Origin: an uncultured Azohydromonas sp.
GTDB taxonomy: Bacteria > Pseudomonadota > Gammaproteobacteria > Burkholderiales > Burkholderiaceae_C
Assembly (NCBI RefSeq): GCF_937926365.1
Contig: NZ_CALAOH010000091.1
Location: forward strand, 1-17,067
Reading direction: 5' to 3'
DNA length: 17,067 bases
Part shown: in pieces, positions 1-6,639 of the stretch
How positions within the stretch are numbered: the first letter of the stretch is position 1
How the letters are laid out: each line of letters opens with the position of its first letter
Program-made: the position numbers and the translations under genes
Notes under the pieces: generated by a model
The model's input: the letters and a program-made list of their open reading frames with translations, nothing else
Told to the model about the DNA's origin: nothing
The model's database searches: none

Positions 1-1
1 C

Positions 2-484
2 AAGATCGACGAGGTGTTCATCGGCTCGTGCATGACCAACATCGGCCACTTCCGTGCCGCGGGCAAGCTGCTCGAAGGCAAGAAGGACATCCCGGTGCGC
101 CTGTGGGTGGCCCCGCCGACCAAGATGGACGCCGCCGAGCTGACCAAGGAGGGCTACTACGCCACCCTGGGCGGCGCCGGTGCCCGCATGGAGATGCCGG
201 GCTGCTCGCTGTGCATGGGCAACCAGGCGCAGATCAAGGAAGGCTCCACCGCGATGTCCACCTCGACCCGCAACTTCCCCAACCGCCTGGGCAAGAACAC
301 CAACGTGTTCCTGGGCTCGGCGGAACTGTCGGCGGTCGCCTCCAAGCTGGGCCGCATCCCGACCCCCGAGGAATACCTGGCCGAGATCGGCGTCGTCACC
401 AAGAACGCCGACCAGATCTACAAGTACATGAACTTCGACCAGATCGAGGAGTACGCGGAAGTGGCGCAGGGCGTGAACGCCTGA
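2..484 (+). CDS. acnB: Aconitate hydratase B, C-terminal part (5'-truncated by window)
   Basis: This is the last 160 residues of the bifunctional aconitase B, which interconverts citrate and isocitrate in the TCA cycle and also acts on 2-methylaconitate in the methylcitrate route. It is cytosolic. The reading frame is open from base 2 and ends with TGA at 482-484; the start lies outside the window, and the full family protein is about 860 residues. The three cysteines that hold the [4Fe-4S] cluster are all visible: one in the GSCMTN motif near the left edge, and two in the GCSLC motif around base 200-213, followed by MGNQAQ. The STSTRNFPNRLG segment is also typical of this family. An intrinsic terminator follows about 50 bases after the stop, so the gene ends its transcription unit. 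Family identity is clear; nothing odd is seen in the visible part. Confidence 0.96.
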   Translation, partial: KIDEVFIGSCMTNIGHFRAAGKLLEGKKDIPVRLWVAPPTKMDAAELTKEGYYATLGGAGARMEMPGCSLCMGNQAQIKEGSTAMSTSTRNFPNRLGKNTNVFLGSAELSAVASKLGRIPTPEEYLAEIGVVTKNADQIYKYMNFDQIEEYAEVAQGVNA

Positions 485-534
485 GCACCTTCACGGCCGT
501 GGCCTGACACAGGCCGCGACTGACGCATGAATAG

Positions 535-560
535 AAAGGCCCGCGCAAGCGGGCCTTTTT
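535..560 (+). terminator. Rho-independent terminator after acnB
   Basis: A perfect 10-bp inverted repeat, AAAGGCCCGC at 535-544 and GCGGGCCTTT at 549-558, closes on a GCAA tetraloop and runs into a T tract (556-560). It lies 50 bases after the acnB stop on the same strand. The stem is G/C rich with a U run, so it is a textbook intrinsic terminator. Confidence 0.93.
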
Positions 561-693
561 CGTTGGGCGGCCGCGCTCGCGGGCCGGGCGGGCGGCTGCC
601 GCTGGGGCGCAAGGGGGCGGGTGGACGGACAGCGGAATCGATCTCTCCCGGGGCGGCGTCCGCAGTTGCAGCCCGCTCCCAGACTCCGCCCCC

Positions 694-1572
694 ATGCCCG
701 GCAATCTCTCGCCCGACACCATCAGCCGCCTGTGGCTGCCGCGCCCCACGCTGGCGAGCTGCGTGCGCGCCGCGCTGGCCCGCGACACGCGCGCCGCGGT
801 GCTGGACGACGCGCAGTGCATGGACCACCTGCCCTCCACGCCGCTGTGCACGCTGTTCTGGCAGTTCGAGGGCACGGCCGAGCTGCTGCCGCCCGGTGCG
901 CCGGAGAGCCTGTCGGTGCCGCGCGAGCGGCTGGAGCCGCGCGCCATGCTGCTGGGGCCGAGCACGCGCCCGTCCATGGGCTGGCACGCCGGCCCCTGCC
1001 ACGGCCTGATGGTCCTGTTCACCTCCGATGCCCTGCACCGCCTCACGGGCCTGGAGGTGGCGGCCTGGGTCAACCGCCGCGCCGACGTGCGCGAGGCGCT
1101 GCCCGCCGACTGGATCGCGATGTGCGAGGCGGTGCTGGCCGAGACCGACGACGACGCCCGCGTGGCGCGCGTGCAGGACTTCCTGGAGCCCCGCTGGCAG
1201 GCCGTGCGCCCGGCGCTGCCGCTGCGGGCGCACCGCTACCTGGACTGGGCGCACTCCCTGGCGGCGCATGCGGCGCTGTCGGGCGCGGGCCGCAGCCTGC
1301 GCCAGGTGGAGCGGCGGGTGAAGCGCTGGGCCGGTCTGCCGATGCGCTCGCTGCTGGGCATGGGCCGGGCGGAGCTGGCCTTTTTCAAGGGCATGGCCGA
1401 GGCGGCCGAGCGCGGCGCGCCCAACTGGGCCGAGCTGGCCGATGCCAGCGGCTATGCCGACCAGTCGCACCTGTGCCGCGAGGTGCGCCGCGTCACGGGC
1501 TTCAGCCCCGAGGAGCTGTACCGGCGCATCCAGGAGGACGAGGGCTTCTGGAGCTACCGGCTGTGGGCCTGA
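694..1572 (+). CDS. AraC-family transcriptional regulator
   Basis: A 292-residue protein with the layout of an AraC-like regulator: an N-terminal sensing part of about 150 residues and a C-terminal helix-turn-helix part. The C-terminus has the usual signature of the second AraC helix-turn-helix, with WAELADASGYADQSHLCREV followed by RRVTGFSPEELYR, around residues 242-275. The N-terminal part resembles the small beta-rich sensor domain found in AraC-like proteins that lack the arabinose-type cupin, but this is a weak match made by eye. The start at 694 is the first in-frame ATG; no clear Shine-Dalgarno sequence precedes it. The gene is flanked by the acnB terminator upstream and converges on the PRC-barrel gene with a gap of 31 bases. 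Ligand and targets cannot be told from sequence. The regulator class is well supported, the function is not. Confidence 0.85.
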   Translation: MPGNLSPDTISRLWLPRPTLASCVRAALARDTRAAVLDDAQCMDHLPSTPLCTLFWQFEGTAELLPPGAPESLSVPRERLEPRAMLLGPSTRPSMGWHAGPCHGLMVLFTSDALHRLTGLEVAAWVNRRADVREALPADWIAMCEAVLAETDDDARVARVQDFLEPRWQAVRPALPLRAHRYLDWAHSLAAHAALSGAGRSLRQVERRVKRWAGLPMRSLLGMGRAELAFFKGMAEAAERGAPNWAELADASGYADQSHLCREVRRVTGFSPEELYRRIQEDEGFWSYRLWA

Positions 1573-1603
1573 GGCGTGAAGCCCGCCCCGCGTGCCCTGC
1601 CCC

Positions 1604-2497
1604 TCAGCGCCCCTGCTCCTGCGACCGGCTGGTGGCCGGGAAATGGTCCAGCCAGCCGCCGACCTCGCGCCGGTAGGCCTGGTCGTTGAGGTCGGGCCAG
1701 GCGTTCTCGTCGAAGCCGCGCTTCATGTCGAGCTGTTCGCGCGGCACGTTGAGCACCAGGTCGCCGTCGCGCTTGCCGGCGGGCGCGTTCAGCGCCGTCA
1801 GCGGCAGCGCCAGCAGCTTGTCGTCCGGGCTCCATTTCTTGTCGAAGTCCAGCACCACGTAGTGCACGCGCTGCTGCGCCATGTTCACCACCACGTCCTC
1901 GATCTCGCCGGCATCGGCGCCCTGGCGGTCGTTGACGTCCTTGTCCAGCAGCTGGCTCATGCGCATGAGGCGCTGGCCGCCGGCGGCGGCCGTGGAAGAG
2001 CGCTCGCTGCTGCGGCCGGCGGCACCAAAGTGGCGGTCCACGTCGCGCCAGTAGGCATCCGCGTCCAGCCCGGGCCAGCGGGACTTGTCGAAGCCCGGCG
2101 CCGCGTCGAGCTGGTTCTTGTCCACCGTGAGCACCAGGTCGTCGCTGTCGGTCGAGGTACGGAAGGCATTGACGGGATAGGCGAAGAGCTTGTCCCCCAA
2201 GCCGGCCACGCCGCCGAAGGACAGCACCGCGTACTGCAGCCGGCCGCTGCCCAGGTCCACGATCAGGTCGTTGATCTCGCCCAGCTTGGCGCCATTGGGG
2301 TCGCGCACCTCGCGGCCGATGATCTGGCTCGCGCGCGCGTCGCGCGCCAGGGCGCCCTGCGCCGCCGGCGCCGCGGTGGCCTTGGACGTCTGGGACGGCT
2401 GCACGGCCTCCGCCGCGAGCACCGCCGGCGCGGTCAGCACGCCGGCCAGCGACAGCAGCAAGGCCAGGGAACGGGGTCGAAGTGAAGCGTTCTTCAT
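1604..2497 (-). CDS. Exported double PRC-barrel domain protein
   Basis: A 297-residue protein. The N-terminus (MKNASLRPRS, then a Leu/Ala-rich stretch ending AVLA-A near residue 28) is a Sec-type signal peptide, so the protein is probably periplasmic. Two PRC-barrel domains follow, one starting near residue 56 (SQIIGREVRDPNGAKLGEI) and one near residue 180 (LLDKDVNDRQGADAGEIED). Each is followed by a similar tail: DLVLTVDKNQLDAAPGFD with a W and a YWRDV segment in the first half, DLVLNVPREQLDMKRGFD with a W and a YRREV segment in the second. The protein is therefore an internal duplication. PRC-barrels occur in RimM and in photosynthetic and stress proteins; no substrate can be named. I chose the ATG at 2497 over the one at 2524 because a GGAGA lies at 2503-2507. 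Confidence 0.85.
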   Translation of the reverse strand: MKNASLRPRSLALLLSLAGVLTAPAVLAAEAVQPSQTSKATAAPAAQGALARDARASQIIGREVRDPNGAKLGEINDLIVDLGSGRLQYAVLSFGGVAGLGDKLFAYPVNAFRTSTDSDDLVLTVDKNQLDAAPGFDKSRWPGLDADAYWRDVDRHFGAAGRSSERSSTAAAGGQRLMRMSQLLDKDVNDRQGADAGEIEDVVVNMAQQRVHYVVLDFDKKWSPDDKLLALPLTALNAPAGKRDGDLVLNVPREQLDMKRGFDENAWPDLNDQAYRREVGGWLDHFPATSRSQEQGR

Positions 2498-2502
2498 GCG
2501 TT

Positions 2503-2507
2503 TCTCC
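2503..2507 (-). promoter_or_regulatory. Shine-Dalgarno that sets the start of the PRC-barrel gene
   Basis: On the minus strand GGAGA lies five bases before the ATG at 2497. The in-frame ATG at 2524 would leave this site inside the coding region and would put nine residues before the signal peptide. Confidence 0.7.
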
Positions 2508-2640
2508 GGAGTGGATCGGTCCATGGGTCGCCACGCCGTGCAATGGCTGCGGCAACGTGGCTGACGGCATCACCACCGGGCAAGGCCGGGACCCGCACGC
2601 CGGGATGACGATGCAAACGCAACCCCCGGCCCAGATGCGC

Positions 2641-2673
2641 AAAAGGGCCGTGGCGCTTGGCGCCGCGGCCCTT
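2641..2673 (-). terminator. Rho-independent terminator after the Ser/Gly-rich gene
   Basis: Read on the minus strand, a 14-bp stem (arms 2660-2673 and 2643-2656, one G-U pair) closes on a three-base loop and ends in CCCTTTT. It starts 47 bases after the stop of the minus-strand gene at 2720. The long stem and short U run support an intrinsic terminator that isolates this gene from the PRC-barrel gene downstream. Confidence 0.75.
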
Positions 2674-2719
2674 GCGGGGCTGCCGGCGGCCGCATCGGCA
2701 CGGCCGCCAGAGGGCTGAC

Positions 2720-3547
2720 TCAGCGGCCGGTGCTGCCCGTACCGCTGCCCGTGCCACCGGGCGCGCCGCCGTTGGGGCCCACGGCCGTGCCGGCCTGGCC
2801 CTGATCGGCCGTGGAGCCGCTGTTGCCCGAGGAGGCGCTGCCGGTCCTGGAGGAGCTGCCGGCGCTGCTGCCGCTGCCCATGGTGGAACCGCTGCCGGTG
2901 GTGGAGCCGCTGCTCATGCCGCTGCCTGAAGTGCCGGAGGACGTGCCACCCGGCGCACCGGCGTTGGGACCCACGGCCGTACCGGCCTGGCCCGGATCGG
3001 CGGTGGAGCCGCTGTTGCCCGAGGAGGCGCTGCCGGTCCTGGAGGAGCTGCCGGCGTCGCTGCCCGTGCCGGCGCCGGTGGTGGAGTTGCTGCTGCCCGA
3101 CATGCCGCCGGAACTCATGCCGCTGTCGGTGCCGGTGCGGTTGCCCTGGTCCATGCCCGAGCCCGTGGCGCCCTGCGAGCTGCCGCTGCCGGACATGCCC
3201 GTGCCGGCACCCGTGGTCATGTCCTGCGAGCCGGTGCTGCCCGTGCCGGCGGCCACGCCGGTGGTGGAGCGCGTGCCGGCCGGCATCAGCGGCACGTCCA
3301 GCGTGCCGCGCAGGGCCTCGTTGTAGGCCTGGCGGGCCTCGTGCTGGCACAGCGCGCGCGGCTGTCCGGACTGGCCGCTGTTGCAGTACTGCATGTCGGC
3401 GCGCAGTTGCGCCTGCGCGGCGCTGCGGTCCACACGCTGGGCGGCGTTCGATGCCGTGGCCGTGGCGCCCAGTGCCACCAGCACGGCGCCACTCAGGAAG
3501 GCCAGGCGGAAGTTGCGTCGGGCCATGGCGATGTGTCGGTTGTTCAT
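2720..3547 (-). CDS. Exported Ser/Gly/Thr-rich repeat protein, function unknown
   Basis: A 275-residue protein that I cannot assign to a named family. Residues 1-36 form a signal peptide (MNNRHIAMARRNFR, a hydrophobic core, cleavage near ASNA-A). A short ordered part follows with two cysteines 12 residues apart (YCNSGQSGQPRALCQHEA, residues 54-71), which could form a disulphide in the periplasm. From about residue 90 to the end the sequence is low complexity, almost only Gly, Ser, Thr, Met, Ala and Asn, and must be disordered. It holds two near-identical 38-residue units (see the repeat feature). Short secreted proteins with the CNSGQS...C motif are, as I recall, common in Burkholderiales and are often mislabelled by similarity to TolA. 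The ATG at 3547 is preceded by AAGGAGAA at 3551-3558, which decides the start against the longer frame opening at 3703. Confidence 0.75.
   Translation of the reverse strand: MNNRHIAMARRNFRLAFLSGAVLVALGATATASNAAQRVDRSAAQAQLRADMQYCNSGQSGQPRALCQHEARQAYNEALRGTLDVPLMPAGTRSTTGVAAGTGSTGSQDMTTGAGTGMSGSGSSQGATGSGMDQGNRTGTDSGMSSGGMSGSSNSTTGAGTGSDAGSSSRTGSASSGNSGSTADPGQAGTAVGPNAGAPGGTSSGTSGSGMSSGSTTGSGSTMGSGSSAGSSSRTGSASSGNSGSTADQGQAGTAVGPNGGAPGGTGSGTGSTGR
2751..3056 (-). repeat. Two direct repeats of 114 bp inside the Ser/Gly-rich gene
   Basis: Bases 2751-2864 and 2943-3056 are direct copies offset by 192 bases, a multiple of three. The last 54 bases are identical between copies and the first 60 show about seven differences by eye. 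Each copy encodes a unit containing SSSRTGSASSGNSGSTAD and GQAGTAVGPN. The frame-keeping offset means loss or gain by recombination would not break the gene. Confidence 0.88.
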
Positions 3548-3550
3548 GCT

Positions 3551-3558
3551 TTCTCCTT
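3551..3558 (-). promoter_or_regulatory. Shine-Dalgarno that sets the start of the Ser/Gly-rich gene
   Basis: AAGGAGAA on the minus strand ends three bases before the ATG at 3547, with the GGAG core at good spacing. It supports the shorter protein with an N-terminal signal peptide. Confidence 0.8.
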
Positions 3559-3701
3559 GAGTCCGGTAGTGGGGTGGATGGCGGCCTCGAAACGCCGCCC
3601 GGCCGGTACCCAGGAATTCAGCAAGCGGCATGCGCGCCGCGGGTGCATGGCTTGCCGGCAGCCCCGCGTCGCCCGAGGACAAGGGCGCCGGAGTCAAGCC
3701 C

Positions 3702-4049
3702 ATGAACCATCCCTATGCCGTCTGCATCGAGGCCTGCGACGCCTGCGCCGCGGCCTGTGACCACTGCGCCGTGTCGTGCCTGCAGGAGGCCGAACCGAAG
3801 CCCATGGCGCGCTGCATCGCGCTGGACATCGACTGCGCCGCGATGTGCCGCCTGGCCTCCGGCGCGATGGCGCGCGACAGCGAGCACGCGCAGGCCATCT
3901 GCGCCCTGTGCGCGCAGCTGTGCGAGGCCTGCGGCACCGAGTGCGGCCGCCACCCCATGGACCACTGCCAGGAATGCGCCGAGGCCTGCCGCCGCTGCGC
4001 CGAGGCCTGCCGCCGCGCGGCGGTACACGGGAGCGTGGGCGCGCCTTGA
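3702..4049 (+). CDS. Four-helix bundle copper-storage-type protein (Csp3/DUF326-like)
   Basis: A 115-residue protein with 19 cysteines, most in CxxC or CxxxC spacings along predicted amphipathic helices: VCIEACDACAAACDHC near the start, then CAAMC, CALCAQLCEAC and CQECAEACRRCAEAC. This is the pattern of the cysteine-lined four-helix bundles (Csp family, formerly DUF326 and often called ferredoxin-like), which bind many Cu(I) ions inside the bundle. No signal peptide or Tat leader is present when the ATG at 3702 is used, so it matches the cytosolic Csp3 type rather than exported Csp1. The start is chosen because a GGAG lies about eight bases upstream and homologues begin with a short MNHPY-like segment. 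The gene stands alone on the plus strand; no copper regulator or exporter is next to it. The stop codon lies in the loop of a GC-rich hairpin shared with convergent sbcB. Confidence 0.88.
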   Translation: MNHPYAVCIEACDACAAACDHCAVSCLQEAEPKPMARCIALDIDCAAMCRLASGAMARDSEHAQAICALCAQLCEACGTECGRHPMDHCQECAEACRRCAEACRRAAVHGSVGAP

Positions 4050-4059
4050 AAGCGCGCCC
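4037..4059. terminator. Hairpin between convergent csp-like gene and sbcB
   Basis: Perfect 8-bp inverted repeat, GGGCGCGC at 4037-4044 and GCGCGCCC at 4052-4059, with the loop CTTGAAA holding the TGA stop of the copper-storage gene. It fills the gap to the end of sbcB at 4069. There is no U run, so termination by this hairpin alone is uncertain. Confidence 0.45.
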
Positions 4060-4068
4060 GCCGGGAGA

Positions 4069-5493
4069 TCAGGGCGCGATTTCCTCCGCCCAGTCGTACA
4101 ACGCCCCCAGGATCTCCTGCCCGCGCTCGTCGGCCGTCTCGCTCAGGGTGTCGATGCGCTCGGCATAGGCCGCCAGCGTCAGCACGCCGCCCTGCCCTTC
4201 GTGCAGCCGCCGCGCGCGGTGCTTGTCCCAGCGCGCCCGCTCGCCCTCGTCGAGGGTGTGGGAGAAGTTGCGCGCGCGCCAACGGAAGACCAGCTCCGAC
4301 AGGCGCGGATCCTCGAAAGGCGGCTCGCGCAGCGCCAGCTCGTGCGGCGGCGCGGCGCGCAGCGCGTTGAGCTTGTGGCGGTCGGCGTTGCCGACGAAGC
4401 CGCCGTACAGGTCCTCGTCCACGTCCACCGGGCCCGCGGCGGCCGGGCGCTCGAACACCTGCGCCCACAGCTGCGGCGGCAGCGGCTGCCGCTGCTTGAA
4501 GACTTCGGCGCGCGCCCATTGCTGCGCCTTGTCCAAGCCCCAACGTTCGGCCTGCGCATCGCTGAGTGTCTTCAGGTTGCCGATGACCACCGGCGACTTG
4601 TTGATGTGCACGCTCTTGATCGGCAGCCGCGTCACGCCCTCGGGCAGGTCCTGCGCGCGCGTGAACAGCCGCTCGCGGATGGCCTGGGCGTCGAGATCGA
4701 ACAGCTCCTGCGGATCGGCGGCCAGGTCCCAGCACAGCAGCTCGTTGCGGTTGGACGGATGCGGCCCCAGCGGCCACATCAGCGCCAGGCAGCCGCGCTC
4801 GGCGCCGAACATGCCCGAGACGTGCAGGAAGGGTTTATCCACGCCGATCTCCGCCAGCACCGCGTCCTTGCGCCGCAGCTTGAGGCAGAAGTCCCACAGC
4901 TTCGGCTGCGCCTGGCGCAGCCGCCGCGCCAGGGCGATGGTGGCGCGCACGTCGGACAGCGCGTCGTGGGCGGCCTCGTGCGCGAGGCCGTTGGCGGCGG
5001 TGAGGTCCTCCAGCTTGAAGGACACGCGCCCGTCGGGATGCCGCGGCCACTCCATGCCCTCGGGCCGCAGCGCGTAGGCGCAGCGCACCACGTCCAGCAG
5101 GTCCCAGCGGCCGCAGCCGTTCTGCCACTCGCGGGCGTAGGGATCGATGAGGTTGCGCCAGAACAGGTGCCGCGTGACCTCGTCGTCGAAGCGGATGCTG
5201 TTGTAGCCCACGCCCACCGTGCCCGGCTGCGACAGCTCGGCCTCGATGGCGGCGGCGAATGCATGCTCCGCGACGCCATGTTCCTGGCAGTGCTGGGGCA
5301 GGATGCCGGTGAGCAGGCAGCTCTCGGGATCGGGCAGCATGTCCAGCGGCGGGTGGCAGTACAGGCTCAGCGGCTCGCCGATCTCGTTGAGCTCGGCATC
5401 GGTACGCACCCCGGCGAACTGCGCCGGCCGGTCGCGTCGCGGCACGCGGCCGAAGGTTTCGTAGTCGTGCCAGAAGAAGGTCATGTCGCTCAT
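4069..5493 (-). CDS. sbcB: Exodeoxyribonuclease I
   Basis: A 474-residue 3'-5' exonuclease that degrades single-stranded DNA and acts in recombination and mismatch repair, in the cytosol. All five residues of the DEDDh active site are visible: D10 and E12 in FFWHDYETFG, D103 in NSIRFDDE, and H176 and D181 in AAHDALSDVRAT. They sit exactly five positions before the known E. coli residues (15, 17, 108, 181, 186), which supports both family and start. The central motif PFLHVSGMFG and the C-terminal part with FRWRARNF are also typical, and the length matches the family (about 475). I chose the ATG at 5493 because it gives this register; a second ATG lies three codons on at 5484, and neither has a clear Shine-Dalgarno. 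The gene follows the ligase on the same strand after a gap of 81 bases that holds a palindromic repeat. Confidence 0.96.
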   Translation of the reverse strand: MSDMTFFWHDYETFGRVPRRDRPAQFAGVRTDAELNEIGEPLSLYCHPPLDMLPDPESCLLTGILPQHCQEHGVAEHAFAAAIEAELSQPGTVGVGYNSIRFDDEVTRHLFWRNLIDPYAREWQNGCGRWDLLDVVRCAYALRPEGMEWPRHPDGRVSFKLEDLTAANGLAHEAAHDALSDVRATIALARRLRQAQPKLWDFCLKLRRKDAVLAEIGVDKPFLHVSGMFGAERGCLALMWPLGPHPSNRNELLCWDLAADPQELFDLDAQAIRERLFTRAQDLPEGVTRLPIKSVHINKSPVVIGNLKTLSDAQAERWGLDKAQQWARAEVFKQRQPLPPQLWAQVFERPAAAGPVDVDEDLYGGFVGNADRHKLNALRAAPPHELALREPPFEDPRLSELVFRWRARNFSHTLDEGERARWDKHRARRLHEGQGGVLTLAAYAERIDTLSETADERGQEILGALYDWAEEIAP

Positions 5494-5525
5494 CGGCGGG
5501 ACGATACCCGAGCCGCCACACACGC

Positions 5526-5565
5526 CCGTTCAGGCTGAGCCCTTCGACAGGCTCAGGGCGAACGG
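5526..5565. repeat. Dispersed palindromic repeat between ligase gene and sbcB
   Basis: A 40-base imperfect palindrome begins CCGTTCAGGCTGAGCCCTTC and ends GACAGGCTCAGGGCGAACGG. It belongs to the widespread group of intergenic elements with the core TTCGACAGGCTCAGGGCGAA seen in many proteobacterial genomes (from general knowledge). A longer relative lies at 14263-14333. It sits between two genes of the same strand and could weaken or process the joint transcript. Confidence 0.75.
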
Positions 5566-5574
5566 CGGAAACCT

Positions 5575-6639
5575 TCAAATGCCCGGTTCCACCCTCAGGA
5601 AGCTCGCGAAGCGCGGCAGTCCCGTGGCGCTCCAGCCGCGGTGGCGGTAGCTCACCACGCTGCCCAGCGGCGGCGGGTCGCGGCGCAGGGCGTCGCTGAA
5701 GCCGCTGCCCAGCAGGAACTCGCGCCCGTCGGGCAGGCGCAGCCGCAGCGCCACCAGCAGGCCCCGCATCCGGCCCTCGCTGCCGAAGCGCCGATCCACG
5801 ACGATGCCTTCGGCGTCCTGCTGCGGCTTGAGCTTGAGCAGCAGCTCGCTGCGGCCGGTAACGTAGGGCGCATCGGCGCGATGCAGCATCAGCCCCTCGC
5901 CGCCGGAGGCCAGCACCTGCTGCAGGCGGCGCTGCAACGCCGTGCGGTCCGCCACGCGCTCCTGCGCCACCGCCTGCAGCGCGGGCGTTTCCAGGCGCGC
6001 CACCAGCTCGGCCAGTGCCTGCGCGCGCGCCTCGAAGGGCCCCGGCGCGTCCGGCAACTCGAAGACCTGGTAACGGATGCCGGCCCAGTCCGCCTCGCTC
6101 GCGCCTTGGCGCCTGGCCAGGCCCGCGAGCTCGCTGAAGCGCCCGCGCGCCAGCCACAGCTCGCCGTCCAGCGCCCGCGGCGGCAGCCGGTGCAGGAAGG
6201 CGGCCGGCGCCGGCACCGTCGCGCCGCTGCGAAAGCGCAGCCGCTGCCCGTCCCACAGCGCGCGCACGCCGTCGAACTTCTCGCTCACCAGATAGCCGGC
6301 GGGATCGACGTCGGCCGGGGCCTCGCGCGCCAGCAGCAGCGCCGGGGGTTCGTGCGACGCTGGCGCCCGCGTTGCGGGCGCAACGTCTTGCGCCGCGGGG
6401 TCCGGCGCGGTCGCGGTGGCCCGGGCCGTGTCGCCCAGCGCCCAGGCCGGCAGGGCCAGCAGCAAGTGACGGCGCGTGAGGGTTGGAGCTGGCGCACCGG
6501 GGGCGCAAAGCCCGCTGGCGAAACCGCAGCCGGCCCGGTTGCCGCTGCCGTCCCGCCCTGCCCCGCCGGTGCCCGGGCGGACCAGGCCGTCCGCCGCTGC
6601 GTGGTGATCCCAACTGCCGGTGTGCTGCATGTCGTCCAT
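5575..6639 (-). CDS. Lig E-type ATP-dependent DNA ligase with Tat-like leader
   Basis: A 354-residue minimal ATP-dependent DNA ligase (adenylation plus OB domain only). Motif I is EKFDGVRA with the nucleophile K121; DGELW (159-163) is motif III, YQVFELPD (190-197) the next, EGLMLHR (248-254) motif IV, and LLKLKP (267-272) motif V. The end, with GSGFSDALRR and GLPRFASFLRV, is typical of the Lig E group, which seals nicks and is exported to the periplasm in species such as Neisseria and Haemophilus. Here TRRHLLLALPAWALG at residues 55-69 has the look of a twin-arginine signal, so export is likely. It is preceded by about 54 residues of Gly/Ala-rich sequence, which is unusual. The ATG at 6639 is chosen for its GGGAGAGG upstream; another ATG is three codons on, and no further usable start was found before the leader. 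The gene is followed by sbcB on the same strand. Confidence 0.88.
   Translation of the reverse strand: MDDMQHTGSWDHHAAADGLVRPGTGGAGRDGSGNRAGCGFASGLCAPGAPAPTLTRRHLLLALPAWALGDTARATATAPDPAAQDVAPATRAPASHEPPALLLAREAPADVDPAGYLVSEKFDGVRALWDGQRLRFRSGATVPAPAAFLHRLPPRALDGELWLARGRFSELAGLARRQGASEADWAGIRYQVFELPDAPGPFEARAQALAELVARLETPALQAVAQERVADRTALQRRLQQVLASGGEGLMLHRADAPYVTGRSELLLKLKPQQDAEGIVVDRRFGSEGRMRGLLVALRLRLPDGREFLLGSGFSDALRRDPPPLGSVVSYRHRGWSATGLPRFASFLRVEPGI

Noticed and set aside
418..1470. Long minus-strand frame across the AraC-like gene
   Set aside because: It spans the acnB terminator and is antisense to a gene with clear helix-turn-helix signature; no ribosome site and low-complexity composition.
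3715..5538. A 607-codon plus-strand frame over sbcB
   Set aside because: It is antisense to sbcB, whose catalytic residues are all in place, and it starts inside the copper-storage gene in another frame.
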